Assembly: GCA_002633025.1 (NCBI GenBank)
Contig: NMRB01000211.1
Span: 406,164-470,163, forward strand
DNA: 64,000 nucleotides
DNA from: Notospermus geniculatus
Taxonomy: Eukaryota > Nemertea > Pilidiophora > Heteronemertea > Lineidae
Reading direction: 5' to 3'
Part shown: positions 53,156 through 63,633 of the stretch, piece by piece
Numbering within the stretch: position 1 is the stretch's first letter
Layout of the letters: every line of letters begins with the position of its first letter
Notes under the pieces: model-generated
Told to the model about the DNA's origin: nothing
What the model saw: the letters and a program-made list of their open reading frames with translations, nothing else
Database searches by the model: none
Translations under genes and position numbers: made by a program

Positions 53156-53629
53156 TTCCACTGCACGTTCTTACCCTTGCGTACTTGTGCAAGGATGATA
53201 GTCTGTGTAAATAACTGTTGAATCATATTTTTACTCAGACATCCATGCTGCAAATGTTATAACTCTACCTTGGTGCATTAAGGAATGCGCGCTACCTTTG
53301 CCTGCGTCATAACCGCCATCTGGTTTATTTTCTTTTAAATGGTTTCGTGCTTTTGCCTAGTATTATTATGACGCCAATGAAAAAGCATAATACCTTTGCA
53401 AAACGTTTCTGGTTTCTTCAACATCTCCACTGATAAGTGCAGGTGATATAAGTCATCTTTGCAAAAGATCATTCAGATCTGCCCCGAAATAACCACCTGC
53501 TCCATGGCATGGTGGGGGTTATTATGGACATCAATGGATGGCACGGTAGCTCCTGCAAAGCCTGCCTGAGGCCTGTTTTATCAAGATTAATTAAAATAGG
53601 ATTTGTTTGTAAAGATTCCAGCTCATTTC
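53156..53629. other. no recognisable feature
   Basis: Nothing recognised between the two flanking MITEs. Confidence 0.3.
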
Positions 53630-54029
53630 AATGAGGAACCCGCGTGCCGTTTATCCCGACAGGTCAGCGCAGCGATCGATGTGCCTGAACCGACGTCATT
53701 GACGTCGTTTTATGTGTTGACATCGTTTTATGTGTTGACGTTGTGTCATGAAAAAATCTGCTGTACATTTTTCTACAGGAAAAAATGAGATAAAGACGTT
53801 GCCGTTATCGCCATCCTACCACTTTATTTTAAGGAAAAAAGCAAAGGAATTTTAGAAATTTTCATCCGCGACAAGATGGTGTAAATTTTAATGTCATGCG
53901 ACCGAAAAAATAGGGTTGATTTCACGCCAGAAGTTAATGGAAATGACTGGAAATCTCGTTGAAAAAAGAAACTTCGGTCTCATCGATCGCAGCGCCACGT
54001 CGTGACGTTAGTTCGTCCGGTTCCTCATT
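53630..54029. mobile_element. TIR element, AATGAGGAACC ends
   Basis: AATGAGGAACC on the left mirrors GGTTCCTCATT on the right, and CAGCGCAGCGATCGATG mirrors CATCGATCGCAGCGCCA. A short tandem GTTTTATGTGTTGAC lies at 53708-53742. Confidence 0.7.
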
Positions 54030-54091
54030 TGTGTAGACCTAAACTGTTGAGGACTGGATACATATAAGTGGCGGCAGCATGTGCTGGACTA

Positions 54092-54190
54092 CAATAATAA
54101 TGCGAGTTCTTATATAGCGCATTTCCAGTTGAACTGCTCAATGCGCTTTACATTATTACCCAGCTATAGGTCTGTACATTCCAATTTACT
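54092..54190 (+). repeat. SINE-like TATATAGCGC repeat
   Basis: AATAATGCGAGTTCTTATAT then AGCGCATTTCC and CTCAATGCGCTTTACATTAT. This TATATAGCGC...GCGCTTTACA pattern is common to short interspersed repeats of many invertebrates. It lies next to the tRNA-like unit at 54225-54420. Confidence 0.5.
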
Positions 54191-54224
54191 TTCTCCACTT
54201 CCCATGGAGTACCGGTATTACTGT

Positions 54225-54420
54225 CCCGGCAGCCGATTTCAGCGCTCTTGGACTATCATTCATATACACCATCACTACAGCAGGTACCCCTTTTACACCT
54301 GGGTGGGGTGAAGCAAGTGAGGCAAAGTGACTTGCTTTAATAAGGTTACAAACGAGCGTGACCCGGGACCCTCTGATCAGAAGTCTGTCTCGCTAACCAC
54401 TACACCAAGCTGCTCCTCTA
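54225..54420 (-). mobile_element. tRNA-derived SINE, variant head
   Basis: On the minus strand AGGAGCAGCTTGGTGTAGTG begins it, an A box is clear and the B box is decayed (GGTCACGCTCG). CTTTGCCTCACTTGCTTCAC and ACCCAGGTGTAAAAGGGGTA link it to the SINE family of 30155-30413. Confidence 0.55.
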
Positions 54421-54519
54421 ATGCAGTCTGACTTTTGCTCCTTCAAACTTGTCAGAAGTAAGAAAACTCAACTTCAACATTGTGTAAAATATGACAAATT
54501 CTTGTGGACTAGTCAGTGT

Positions 54520-55094
54520 CAGGGTTTCCGCCAGAAATTTTTAACCAGGTTTTCGAAGAAAGTCCTGGTTATTAAATTACCGAAAGTGGCGGGCGTTCGG
54601 GCGTCCGGGCGGTCGGGCGTCCGGGCGTCTGCTTTTCTCTTGTCCGCCTGATAACTTATAAACGACTTGAGATTTTCTTTTGAAATTTTTGGGACATGTT
54701 GCTTGTAAGTATACGTTGTTTCCTTTCGATATTCAGCATCATTCGATTCAAGGTTTGGCCAATAGGGGGCTAAATGTGAAAACAGAAAAAGTGCTATTTC
54801 TCCTGAACGAATGGNAAAATAACTCAGAAATGACTTCACCCAGATTGCTCATAACTGATATGTACCTTCATCTGTCACAAAACTATTACATGTATGTCCA
54901 CCCAGGTGAGCATATAGTCCATGCACCATTTCATTTTATTCACTAGTCCACTTCGAAAACCTGGTTATTTGCCACGCTTAGCGTGCGGCTTGTTTTGAGC
55001 GTAGGCTACTAATTCCTTCAAAATCTGCAAAAACCCCATGAAATTAAAGAAAATGGCCCTTTTCTGTTACTTTGACCCTCTGGCGGAAACACTG
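54520..55094. mobile_element. hAT-like element, CAGGGTTTCCGCCAGA ends
   Basis: CAGGGTTTCCGCCAGAAATT and CTCTGGCGGAAACACTG are inverted. AGTGT flanks at 54515-54519 and 55095-55099. Inside are a CGGGCGTC repeat (54590-54632), an N at 54815 and the 54825-54945 block shared with 10190-10300. Confidence 0.7.
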
Positions 55095-55147
55095 AGTGTT
55101 GATGGAAAATCCATACTTCCAAGGAACGAGCAACTTTCCATAAAGAA

Positions 55148-55373
55148 TAGAGGTTCTTCACTGACGTCACAGTGGTCACGTGACTGGAAAGAATTGGCCA
55201 GTGTTGGCCGTTAAAATAGCGGCACAACGTCAAAACTATCATTTCACGACATTTTGACGTCACGATCTGTGTGTTGACGATGTGTTCATGCCCTGATGTC
55301 GCTTGACATTTTGACGGCCAATATGGCGGCATCGTTTCATCATGGAAATGTGACGTCACGTGAAGAACCTCTA
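55148..55373. mobile_element. MITE, TAGAGGTTCTTCAC-TGACGTCAC ends
   Basis: TAGAGGTTCTTCACTGACGT on the left mirrors the right end TGACGTCACGTGAAGAACCT. TTTTGACGTCA and TTGACGGCCAATATGGCGGC lie inside. The 143-codon minus frame across it is a by-product of the palindrome. Confidence 0.8.
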
Positions 55374-55590
55374 TAGAGTTTTCCCAGGTGACGTCATCAA
55401 GGCCGCGGTGGCTGTCAAATTGATCACGTGTTTCCTGAAGGAACGTCACGATGGCGCGATGACGTTATTTCGTGTCATGTCTCGTCACGTCAGGCGGAAC
55501 GTCAATCCGCGTGTAGCACCCTATTGATGCCAGTTTGCGTCATTTTGATGGCCAGTCACATGACTTGATAATGTCAGTGGGATTCCTCTA
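55374..55590. mobile_element. adjacent MITE, TAGAGKWWTCCCA ends
   Basis: TAGAGTTTTCCCAGGTGACG on the left loosely mirrors ATGTCAGTGGGATTCCTCTA on the right. It shares the CTCTATAGAG junction with the preceding element, so one inserted at the terminus of the other. Confidence 0.55.
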
Positions 55591-56013
55591 TAGACAACCC
55601 CAGGGGGGTCTTCAGGTTGACGTGGACTGGCTATTATGCATAAACCCAAAGCTAAGCATGAACCAAGCTTTTGTTCATTCACAGTTTGAAACTTCATCTA
55701 CTCCTTTCCACAACTGCAGACGGCCAGAAAATCAATACAAACCCATCAGCAACTTCTTTCCGAGGATATTTGGTTTGGTCTTTGATTTATTTTCGAGTGA
55801 ATTGCTCTATTCCAGTCCATTAGTTGAAATGGCATCAAATGACCAGCTGATTGAATGCATTAGAACACTTGACGTACTCTCTCAACTAGATTTGCCTCTC
55901 TGAACTAAACAGACTGGGAGGCGTCGATGAGTGTCCCCAATAATTTGCAGCCCTCATTTGATTGCTTGATAAATATCTTGACACCTGCGGTACGGAGCAC
56001 AATTGACCTACCT
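55591..56013. other. no recognisable feature
   Basis: The 122-codon frame at 55535-55903 ends here. Its later part (FDLFSSELL, LIECIRTLDVL) is protein-like but matches no family I know. Confidence 0.25.
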
Positions 56014-56168
56014 TTAGGCTACGGGTATACCGAACGCGAATTCGCATGCGATAGGGCAACGCATGCGATTTATGCTTTGAGTGCCTTTGTCTGCGTGCAG
56101 TGTGGCGGAAAATAACAAAGCCTTTGACGCACAGGACGACGGATCGTGTTTGGTATACCCGTAGCCTT
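56014..56168. repeat. foldback, AGGCTACGGGTATACCGAAC arms
   Basis: AAGGCTACGGGTATACC pairs with GGTATACCCGTAGCCTT. The left flank GCACAATTGACCTACCTT shows the end word of the 51284-51551 family, so this may be its core. Confidence 0.7.
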
Positions 56169-56572
56169 ATCCACCTACATGTACCTTCCTCAGATGCCAT
56201 CAAGGGTCAATGAAATCTGATGTGTCAGATCAACTTGCTTCCCCATGACAATTCTACTTCAGAATGTACCTGTAGTGTCAGTGCCTCTGACCCTAACATC
56301 CTCCGTAAACCTGTCCTCAAAGGCAGGACATGACCATCCACTTCCATTGATTGCTGTGATTATCGATGAGGCTGCCCTACCGGGATGCTGTAAAGGCTTC
56401 CATTGCAGTCAGTATTGTGCTCTTATTGACCACTTTAGTGTCGGATGTTGACCTTATAGAGTGCCACACAGGACGATATTTCTGCGACATGTTGTGACGC
56501 ATTTCCCAGGTGTCATTACATCACTCGTGAGGTAAAACCTTGGCATTCTGCATCATGGTACACTGTCCTGGT
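56169..56572. other. no recognisable feature
   Basis: Nothing recognised. Confidence 0.3.
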
Positions 56573-56764
56573 ATACGTGTGGTGGTCTTGGAAATCCCGG
56601 CGGATGTCGCCGAATGATCAACAAGGGCTGTCAGATTGCCTGTGCATTGATCTACTACTGTTTACCTGTTACGTAGTACATTTCAGCTATTAAAATGTGC
56701 GAGTTCACCAAGGCCATTAACACTTTCCTCAAATGCGGCGGTTTTCGTAGACCGCCACACATAT
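56573..56764. mobile_element. MITE, TGTGTGGYGGTCTWGGAAA ends (copy 3)
   Basis: ACGTGTGGTGGTCTTGGAAA on the left mirrors a shortened right end (GTTTTCGTAGACCGCCACAC). The interior is almost identical to copy 2. Confidence 0.75.
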
Positions 56765-57344
56765 TGAGAAGCAGTATTGAAGTGGTTAACGCTCAATTTT
56801 GAGAAAAATTTGTGGTTTGTTAATTACCCTAAAAGTCATGTACCGGTAATATTTTTCCTTTTGTTCCCATAAGTGTTCTCAGCAAAACTGGCACGATTTT
56901 TCGGAGCCCAAAAATGTGTAGAAGTTCAAAACTGTAACTTCTGTTCTTATGATGGAAAGAATGTTACTGGGTGACAGTTCATTGACCTTGACCTCCTGAA
57001 TCAAGGTCAAAGTAGAGGCATTAGGCGTGGTACGTGAGGAGGCGCCTTGGGCGCTAGTCAGATGCTACTGGGTTAATCAGCTTATCAACTGATCAAGCCG
57101 TAAGGTGATTAAAGCAGGCACAATTTTGCTGATTCAGCTGAACGGTCTTCTTTATTCATGCATGCAAGTGTGTATTGTTTCTAAATTAGAGAGTTGCAAA
57201 GCGAATGGTTGTGAATTCAAAATTATGTTTAAAAAGCCATATCTCCGTGATGGATGATCAGAATGAGATGGGACTTGAATCAGAATGAAATAGAAGATTT
57301 CTTCCTAAGATCAGCTACACTACCAGTGATGGAGCTAGTTTCTG
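56765..57344. other. no recognisable feature
   Basis: TTGACCTTGACCTCCTGAAT near 56981 is a common repeat phrase. Nothing else. Confidence 0.3.
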
Positions 57345-57415
57345 CCAAGTCTTAGCCAAATCATCAGCCAAATCATCAGCCAAGTCACTGTTCAGTTAGC
57401 CAAATTATCCATTCT
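57345..57415 (+). repeat. GCCAAATCATCA short tandem repeat
   Basis: TTAGCCAAATCATCA, GCCAAATCATCA, GCCAAGTCACTG and TTAGCCAAATTATC follow each other. Confidence 0.8.
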
Positions 57416-57551
57416 GGTGGATTTTCAGTTTGGAAAATTTTAGTCAAGTGGTTAAATTTGTAGCCAAATTGGAGGTGAAATAGCCAATGGCCATTTGACG
57501 AGTGGGTAGTGCCACCCCCGTACCCCTGTATCCCTAGTGCCACCCCTGTAT

Positions 57552-57838
57552 CCCTGAGGAGCCTGATAGCCTAGTGATTATCACGACCGCTTAGCAAGCG
57601 GCAGGTCCTGGGTTCGAATCCAGCCCGGGCCATATGGGATTTCATTCCCGGCTCTTCAGTCCGTCGCATGGGACAGTAAGCCGTGGTGCCTACCTTGTGT
57701 CTTTGCAAGGGCAAGTAAAAGACCCCATCCAAGTGAGGAATGTGAGTGGCTTGTGATGGCCTCCTCCGTACTTACCAGGGCCAATAATGCTATTGCGTCG
57801 GCCCTGATGGAAAAAATGAAATACGAATACGAATACCC
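57552..57838 (+). mobile_element. tRNA-derived SINE with GAATAC tail
   Basis: The head CTGATAGCCTAGTGATTATC contains an A-box-like sequence and TGGGTTCGAATCCAGCC a B box. The body includes GGGCAAGTAAAAGACCCCAT and GCGTCGGCCCTGATGG. It ends AAATACGAATACGAATAC, a simple tandem tail as in LINE-mobilised SINEs. Tail fragments occur at 45720-45782 and 48047-48118; the head is shared with 1373-1440. Confidence 0.85.
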
Positions 57839-58461
57839 CTGTACACGAAGTCGAAACATGACTGATCTGAGTACATGTACATGTATGAACGTTCAGTAGG
57901 TAAAATGATGCAGAATATAATAAAAAGCAACATCTCTCTGCAGTATGGTGGTTGCTCATTCCATAGAAGTATACCTGAGACTCGTGAACTTTCCATGCAG
58001 ATAACTGTTGATTGATGCACTTGTTTCTTGAAGGCAAACTTGATCTGAAATGAAAAATAGGAGAGCAATCTGTTAAAAGAAGCCAGCAGCTGTTCAGAGC
58101 CTTTCTCTGGAATAGTACTGAAGTATAGTATTTGTACAGGTGGATATACAAACTCGTAGGCCTACATAATCATGACCGACCACCTTTGAAATTTCTTTTG
58201 CACTGGTTGTGTTAAGGCATGGTCGTGAGCGAACAAAAGTTCTGGCAAGGTGTGGAATTGGCAAGTAAAATCAGTGGTAAATTGTCAAGTTTATAAATTT
58301 ATCTGCAATAACAGGCATTGGACACAATCTATCCTTTCTGTCATGATCAGACCAAACGGCTGCATGAATTTGACTCCAAATTCAATGCGTAGGCCTACGG
58401 TATTTGAGTAGTCTTCAGAGAGGAAACGTGTTCATTTGGCCCATTCGAGCAGTTGTGATTT
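57839..58461. other. no recognisable feature
   Basis: Frames on the minus strand (57690-58151) overlap the SINE and are not genes. Confidence 0.35.
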
Positions 58462-59330
58462 TGGAAGCTCAATTATCTGTTTACAACTGACCAAGATCTA
58501 GTGGCACAGTAGCACCATTCCTTAAGTAATCAGTAAACTACACCAGTCATGATGCCAGTGACAGTGGCACAGCAGTGCCATCTCTGAAGTGATCAGTCAA
58601 CTACACAAGGCGTGATGCAATGATTAGTGGTGCAGCAGTGCCATCTAATACAGGCATGCTGCATTGTGGTTTTGATTGGAAATTTAGCAAGAACTTTCTG
58701 ATGAGTCTTAGCAATAATCAGTCAGAACTTTCGACCCACAAGCACCGGTCCAATTTACCAACACTTACTATTCAATAAATGATAAATTATGAGTTTTTTT
58801 CTGCCGTGGAATGTCTGAAAGCTAGTCGATGATGCCCAAATATTTCCCTTATTTGCTATCATATCGGAAAACAAACTGCTGAAATACAACCTAGGGCCTT
58901 TAGCCAGAGTGCAGTCTAATCAAATAATGAGCAATTCTGGGCATCATGGTACAGGGCAGACCATTATAGAGATGAAGCCCCAATGGTGAAGCTTCTTTCA
59001 GAACAGGAAATAAAAAGAAACACTTTTAGTTCTGCTGTCCACCAGTGTGGGGTCTTTTACTTGCCTGGCGTTGACACTCAGGTACAAGGGACCACAGCTT
59101 TCAGTCTCATCCAACAGACCCTAATTGGTTCACTGCTTTTCTCATACATGTCCTGGCCGGGATCGAACTCGCACACTGACGCTGAAAGGGTAAATGTCGT
59201 CCTGGGTATATACAAAGATTACCCAGGATATCAATCTTCACTAAAACAATACCCTGGGTGTACTTTCGGTAGACGAACATCACCCAGCATCATAGTATGA
59301 CATCTGGATTCGAGGTTGTCTCGCCTGTGG
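58462..59330 (+). repeat. 870-bp duplication, copy 1
   Basis: It matches 59332-60200 with few differences, and a single N (59331) separates them. It contains a minisatellite with GTGGCACAGCAGTGCCATCT units of about 63 bp (58500-58645) and, at 59170-59300, the phrase shared in reverse with 60311-60425. The arrangement is that of two overlapping contig ends. Confidence 0.9.
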
Positions 59331-59331
59331 N

Positions 59332-60200
59332 TGGAAGCTCAATTATCTGTTTACAACTGACCAAGATCTAGTGGCACAGTAGCACCATTCCTTAAGTAAT
59401 CAGTAAACTACACCAGTCATGATGCCAGTGACAGTGGCACAGCAGTGCCATCTCTGAAGTGATCAGTCAACTACACAAGGCGTGATGCAACGATTAGTGG
59501 CGCAGCAGTGCCATCTTATACAGGCATGCTGCATTGTGGTTTTGATTGGAAATTTAGCAAGAACTTTCTGATGAGTCTTAGCAATAATCAGTCAGAACTT
59601 TCGACCCACACCGGTCCAATTTACCAACACTTACTATTCAATAAATGATAAATTATGAGTTTTTTTCTGCCGTGGAATGTCTGAAAGCTAGTCGATGATG
59701 CCCATATTTCCCTTATTTGCTATCATATCGGAAAACAAACTGCTGAAATACACCCTAGGGCCTTTAGCCAGAGTGCAGTCTAATCAAATAATGAGCAATT
59801 CTGGGCATCATGGTACAGGGTAGACCATTATAGAGATGAAGCCCCAATTGTGAAGCTTCTTTCGGAACAGGAAATAAAAAGAAACACTTTTAGTTCTGCT
59901 GTCCACCTGTGTGGGGTCTTTTCCTTCCCTGGCATAGACACTCAGGTACAAGGGACCACAGCTTTCAGTCTCATCCAACAGACCCTAATTGGTTCACAGC
60001 TTTTCTCATACATATGTCCTGGCCGGGATCGAACTCGCACACTGACGCTGAAAGGGTAAATGTCGTCCTGGGTATATACAAAGATTACCCAGGATATCAA
60101 TCTTCACTAAAACAATACCCTGGGTGTACTTTCGGTAGACGAACATCACCCAGCATCATAGTATGACATCTGGATTCGAGGTTGTCTCACCCGTGGTGAC
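59332..60200 (+). repeat. 870-bp duplication, copy 2
   Basis: It has the same order as copy 1. Differences include GATGCAACGATTAG for GATGCAATGATTAG and ACCCACACCGG for ACCCACAAGCACCGG. The 105- and 85-codon frames in the two copies differ by indels, which argues against a protein-coding gene. Confidence 0.9.
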
Positions 60201-60310
60201 GTGACCGCCTGAAGAATGTCATGAACAGCTACACTCAACAAGTGCCACGGCGCGAGACCGCGAGATTCGACGGGATTTCTAAATAGGACTCGTTCCTAGG
60301 CACAGATTGC

Positions 60311-60425
60311 GGAAGCTGGGTGATGTTCGGCTACCAAAACTACACCCAGAGTATTGTTTTAGTGAAGATTGAGATCCTGGGTAATGTTTGTATATACCCA
60401 GGACGACATTTACCCTTTCAGCCAC
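60311..60425 (-). repeat. inverted copy of the 60053-60170 block
   Basis: Read on the minus strand it gives GGGTAAATGTCGTCCTGGGT, TTCACTAAAACAATAC and ACATCACCCAGC, as in 60053-60170. With that block it could form a stem around a 140-bp loop. Confidence 0.8.
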
Positions 60426-61216
60426 ACTGACCCTGTAAGGATTGTACAAGTCAAGCATGTTAGGCCACCCGACAACCAGGCAGTGTTTCTGAATGGTTAC
60501 AGCACTGTTTCCATTGTTGGCTCTAGCCACAGTGAAGTGTAGGATCTTATGGCATCCTACACTTTACTCTGGATAGAGCCAATAATAATGTTGTGTCTAG
60601 CACTTGGCTCTTTGACTCAAAATTGCAGTATTTTCGATAAATGGCCTCCTACCAGTTCATAAGCCGATTAAAATTTGCAGAGCAAAATTGATGTTGTTGA
60701 AAGACTAATTGGCCAATTCCAGGATTTATGGAGCAAACACTTTGTAATCGACCTCAATCAGTTTGTGTATATATTGACGAATCAACATGGTAGCAATCTT
60801 AATCCACATTGCAGCCATCTAAAAGGGAAAAATACTGGAAATCGATATCTTTAATTAGCGTCTAGCATTACGTTTGATGTATTGCCGAAATAAGGATTTC
60901 AATCCTATTAAGAAGAAAAGTATGGCAACTTTTCCTCCTCAATCGATGGGTTGTCTTTCTTGAAGGAAATGAGAAGTTTCGAACAAAACCTTTTGAAGTG
61001 CAGTCGACATGACCCTGTCCTTGTGGGAATTAATCGACGCTGGTTAGGTGAATAGAACTTTCCTAATGCGAAATCCCCACAATCAGGATAATTGAAATTC
61101 ACTGTGATCTGAATCCGAAGGTCCAGTCTCATCAGTAGATAAGTTGAATGCATGCAGTACTACACGCAAGTTGTATCGTGTTGGATTTTCCATTGAGGGC
61201 TGAAGCCAAAGCATGA
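60426..61216. other. no recognisable feature
   Basis: AGTGTAGGATCTTATG and GGCATCCTACACTTTACT form a short palindrome at about 60535-60567. Nothing else. Confidence 0.35.
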
Positions 61217-61220
61217 CATT

Positions 61221-61584
61221 GGCTGATATTCATAAAAGCTAACCTATGCTAGTACCCTCAAAGGATCAGAAAAGGGCCATCTTCTTTAATTTCATTGGGT
61301 CGTATTCATAAAGTGGTTCTATCGTTAGAACCATCTTAGGCCAGTTCCAAGTGGTTGACGATACTTGGAACCGGCCGAAGACGGTTCTAACGATAGAACT
61401 GCTGTATGAATTCGACCCATTGTGTCTTGTTGCTGAGTTTGAAGAATTTAGTACCCTCAAAAAATTGGTGGCAGAGACCCTGCTAGCAAAAGCTTTTACT
61501 TCAAGTATTGTACTACATTTACATTGGACATAGCTGTGTAAATCTTAAGTATTAAAAGCATTTGCTAACTTTCATGAAGGCATC
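61221..61584. mobile_element. MITE related to 40173-40295, interrupted
   Basis: The left end GGCTGATATTCATAAAAGCT and the right part (AAAAGCATTTGCTAACTTTC) fit the TGGCTGRTATTYATAAAAG family. 61480-61584 is the reverse of 40173-40285. TAGTACCCTCAAA occurs at 61251-61263 and 61450-61462, bracketing the nested MITE and its surroundings. Confidence 0.65.
61297..61418. mobile_element. nested MITE, GGGTCGTATTCATAAAG ends
   Basis: GGGTCGTATTCATAAAG, TTCTATCGTTAGAACC and the reverse GGTTCTAACGATAGAACTG, ATTCGACCC. ATT stands on both sides. Same family as 36403-36525. Confidence 0.8.
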
Positions 61585-61776
61585 TTTTACCCGGTACTTG
61601 CCCTTGAAAAGGAAGGTACTTAGGCACCATGGCTTACTGTCCACTGGATTACTGTGAAGAGTCAAGGATGATTTAAATCCTAATGGGAGGCAAGATTTCA
61701 ACGCTTGAACTGCTGCTTGCTAAGCAGACGAACCACTATATTACACGTAATTATCAAGGCTTCTCAGCAATAGCTA

Positions 61777-63209
61777 CAGGCACGGCCAGAATTAACTTCC
61801 ACATTAATGCGCGCAGGACACGTAGCATTCGCGCAGCATATGCATATTCTTACGAGCAGTGCTGCTCGCAGTATTGCACGCATCGTAGTGAAGCATTTCG
61901 CGCAGTACAGCGTGCACTACTGCGCGATAACAACGTAATAATGCGCGCAGTCTTATGCGTAGTATTACGGCGCCTCGGGTGTAACAGTGCGAATGACTGC
62001 GCGTGTGATCGATGAGTTATGTTCGGCAAAGTCTGCCGAAGTTCGAAGAAACTGTCAATGAAAAATTATCGAATCTTATGCAATAAAAGTAATACAGTTA
62101 ATGGTGGCGTTCGTTTCTTTTTTAATTACCACACAGGCCCCCGGCCGGCGATTAAATTAGGCTAGGCCTAGGCCTAGCCTACATCGCAATCTTATCGATG
62201 AGGGGGCCCTCAAACAAACCATCATAATCTCTGTCAATTTGATCGTTTTTCATGAATCAAGGCTTGTCTTTAAAAGATTGGGTGTTCATCTGTTGATGAG
62301 AGATATTGATGAATTCTGGTGAAAGAAACTATGTTTTGGGGCAAAGATTGTGAATTAATTTTGATGTTTACATCCACGAACATGGCAAATGCAAAACCTA
62401 TTGACCACATTGTTCCACGGTTTGACGCTAGGAGACACTACCTTCAGTTACCATATTTGGTTACTGGTGGGCGGAGTTTCAGATTATTTTACATACGGTA
62501 GAAAATAACTAAAATTAATTTGTTTAAATGGCCAATAAATATTGTAGTCCATACTTCCCACTTCGTTTACTATAATGGAGAGAAAAATACTAGGCCTGAG
62601 TAAAATCGATGTTTTAGTGTGCTTTTGATAAACTTGTGACCACGTGCTATGATAAACACCTGTCAATCATCAGGCCGCTCGGTGCCGGATGTCAAGACAC
62701 AGTACTTACGATATTATTTTTATGACCAGAATTTCTGTTTTATGACCACATTTCTGGACTAGTTCAGCAGTTTGTTTACGAAGAAGCCTCTTGAGATGTG
62801 GCATATTCGTTTCCTGTATAGGGACGGAGGACTGTTGGCCTAAATACGGTGTTTTGATCAACTTCTGACCACATGATTCTACGATATTGCAAAGTACCGG
62901 TACCAGTAGCCCTACCAAGAAACATGTGCACAGTCTTCGCATAAAAACATTGTTTTTGACCAAAAGTGAAGAAACTTTTTGCTCTCATCAAAAGATGAAT
63001 GCCTGAGTAGTATACTGCGTAATACTCTGCGAGATGCTGCGCGTAACATGACGCGAAACATGACGCGCAGCGAACATAGATGGTCCCGCCTACGCAAGAT
63101 ACCACGCACATCATTCGCGAAGTACTGCACGCTGTGTATCGCGTAGCGTTGTGCGTACCATCACACATTACTACGCGTATGATGTGGATGTTAATTCTGG
63201 CCGTGCCTG
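61777..63209. mobile_element. 1.43-kb TIR element with CG-rich subterminal arrays
   Basis: CAGGCACGGCCAGAATTAAC is the left end and its exact reverse the right end, with further matches through TCCACAT. TA flanks both sides (61775-61776, 63210-63211), suggesting a Tc1/mariner/pogo-type target. Inside each end, about 170 bp carry TGCGCG, CGCGCAG, GACGCG and TACGCG words every 10-25 bp. The AT-rich centre has no transposase. The 110-codon frame at 61683-62015 crosses the TIR and only translates the array. Confidence 0.85.
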
Positions 63210-63214
63210 TAAAA

Positions 63215-63545
63215 TCTAGTTAAAAGTTAGTCAAAAGCTAGTTAAGTTAGTTAGCAACAAAAAGCAACAAAAAATGGTCAAGCAGTACTTCTAGTTGATT
63301 TTTAGTTACTTTTAGTTGTATTTTAGTTGTTTTTTAGTTAAATTCTAGTTGATTCTAGTTGCAACTAAAACTAACTAGATCTAACTAAAATTTAACAAGA
63401 TTTTAACTAACTTAACGGGCAGTTGCAACCAGCAGTTATTCTTAGTTGATTTTTAGTTGATTTCTTGTTTATTCTAGTTGAAACTAGCTTAACTAAAATT
63501 AAACTAAATTTAACAAGATTTTAACTAACTTAACAGCCAGTTGGA
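63215..63545. repeat. TAGTT-rich tandem repeat, two units
   Basis: Two units of roughly 130 bp share TTAGTTGATTTTTAGTT, then AACTAAAATTTAACAAGATT and TTTTAACTAACTTAAC. Each unit has TAGTTG in its first half and CAACTA/AACTAA in its second, so each is itself a weak fold-back. Confidence 0.8.
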
Positions 63546-63633
63546 GACTAGAATACTTGGAAATACTTTTACTCCTCTCGTACTCGTACTGTGTTACATC
63601 AAAATACTTTTACTCCTCACCTCCTCCTCATTT
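63546..63633. other. short direct repeat next to the edge ORF
   Basis: ATACTTTTACTCCTC occurs twice (near 63564 and 63603). Confidence 0.6.

Noticed and set aside
55018-55449. 143-codon minus-strand frame, the longest near 55 kb
   Set aside because: It crosses the end of one element and the whole palindromic MITE at 55148-55373. Its residues are the reverse reading of TIR sequence.
57552-57640. Possible tRNA gene at the SINE head
   Set aside because: The sequence continues into a SINE body with a GAATAC tail, and no 3' acceptor half follows the B box.
58983-59300. 105-codon frame, repeated in part at 59850-60166
   Set aside because: The duplicate splits into two frames because of a small indel, so the reading frame is not conserved. 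The block is a probable assembly duplicate.
61683-62015. 110-codon frame rich in Arg, Ala and Cys
   Set aside because: It runs across the TIR at 61777 and translates the CG-rich subterminal array. Composition explains it.
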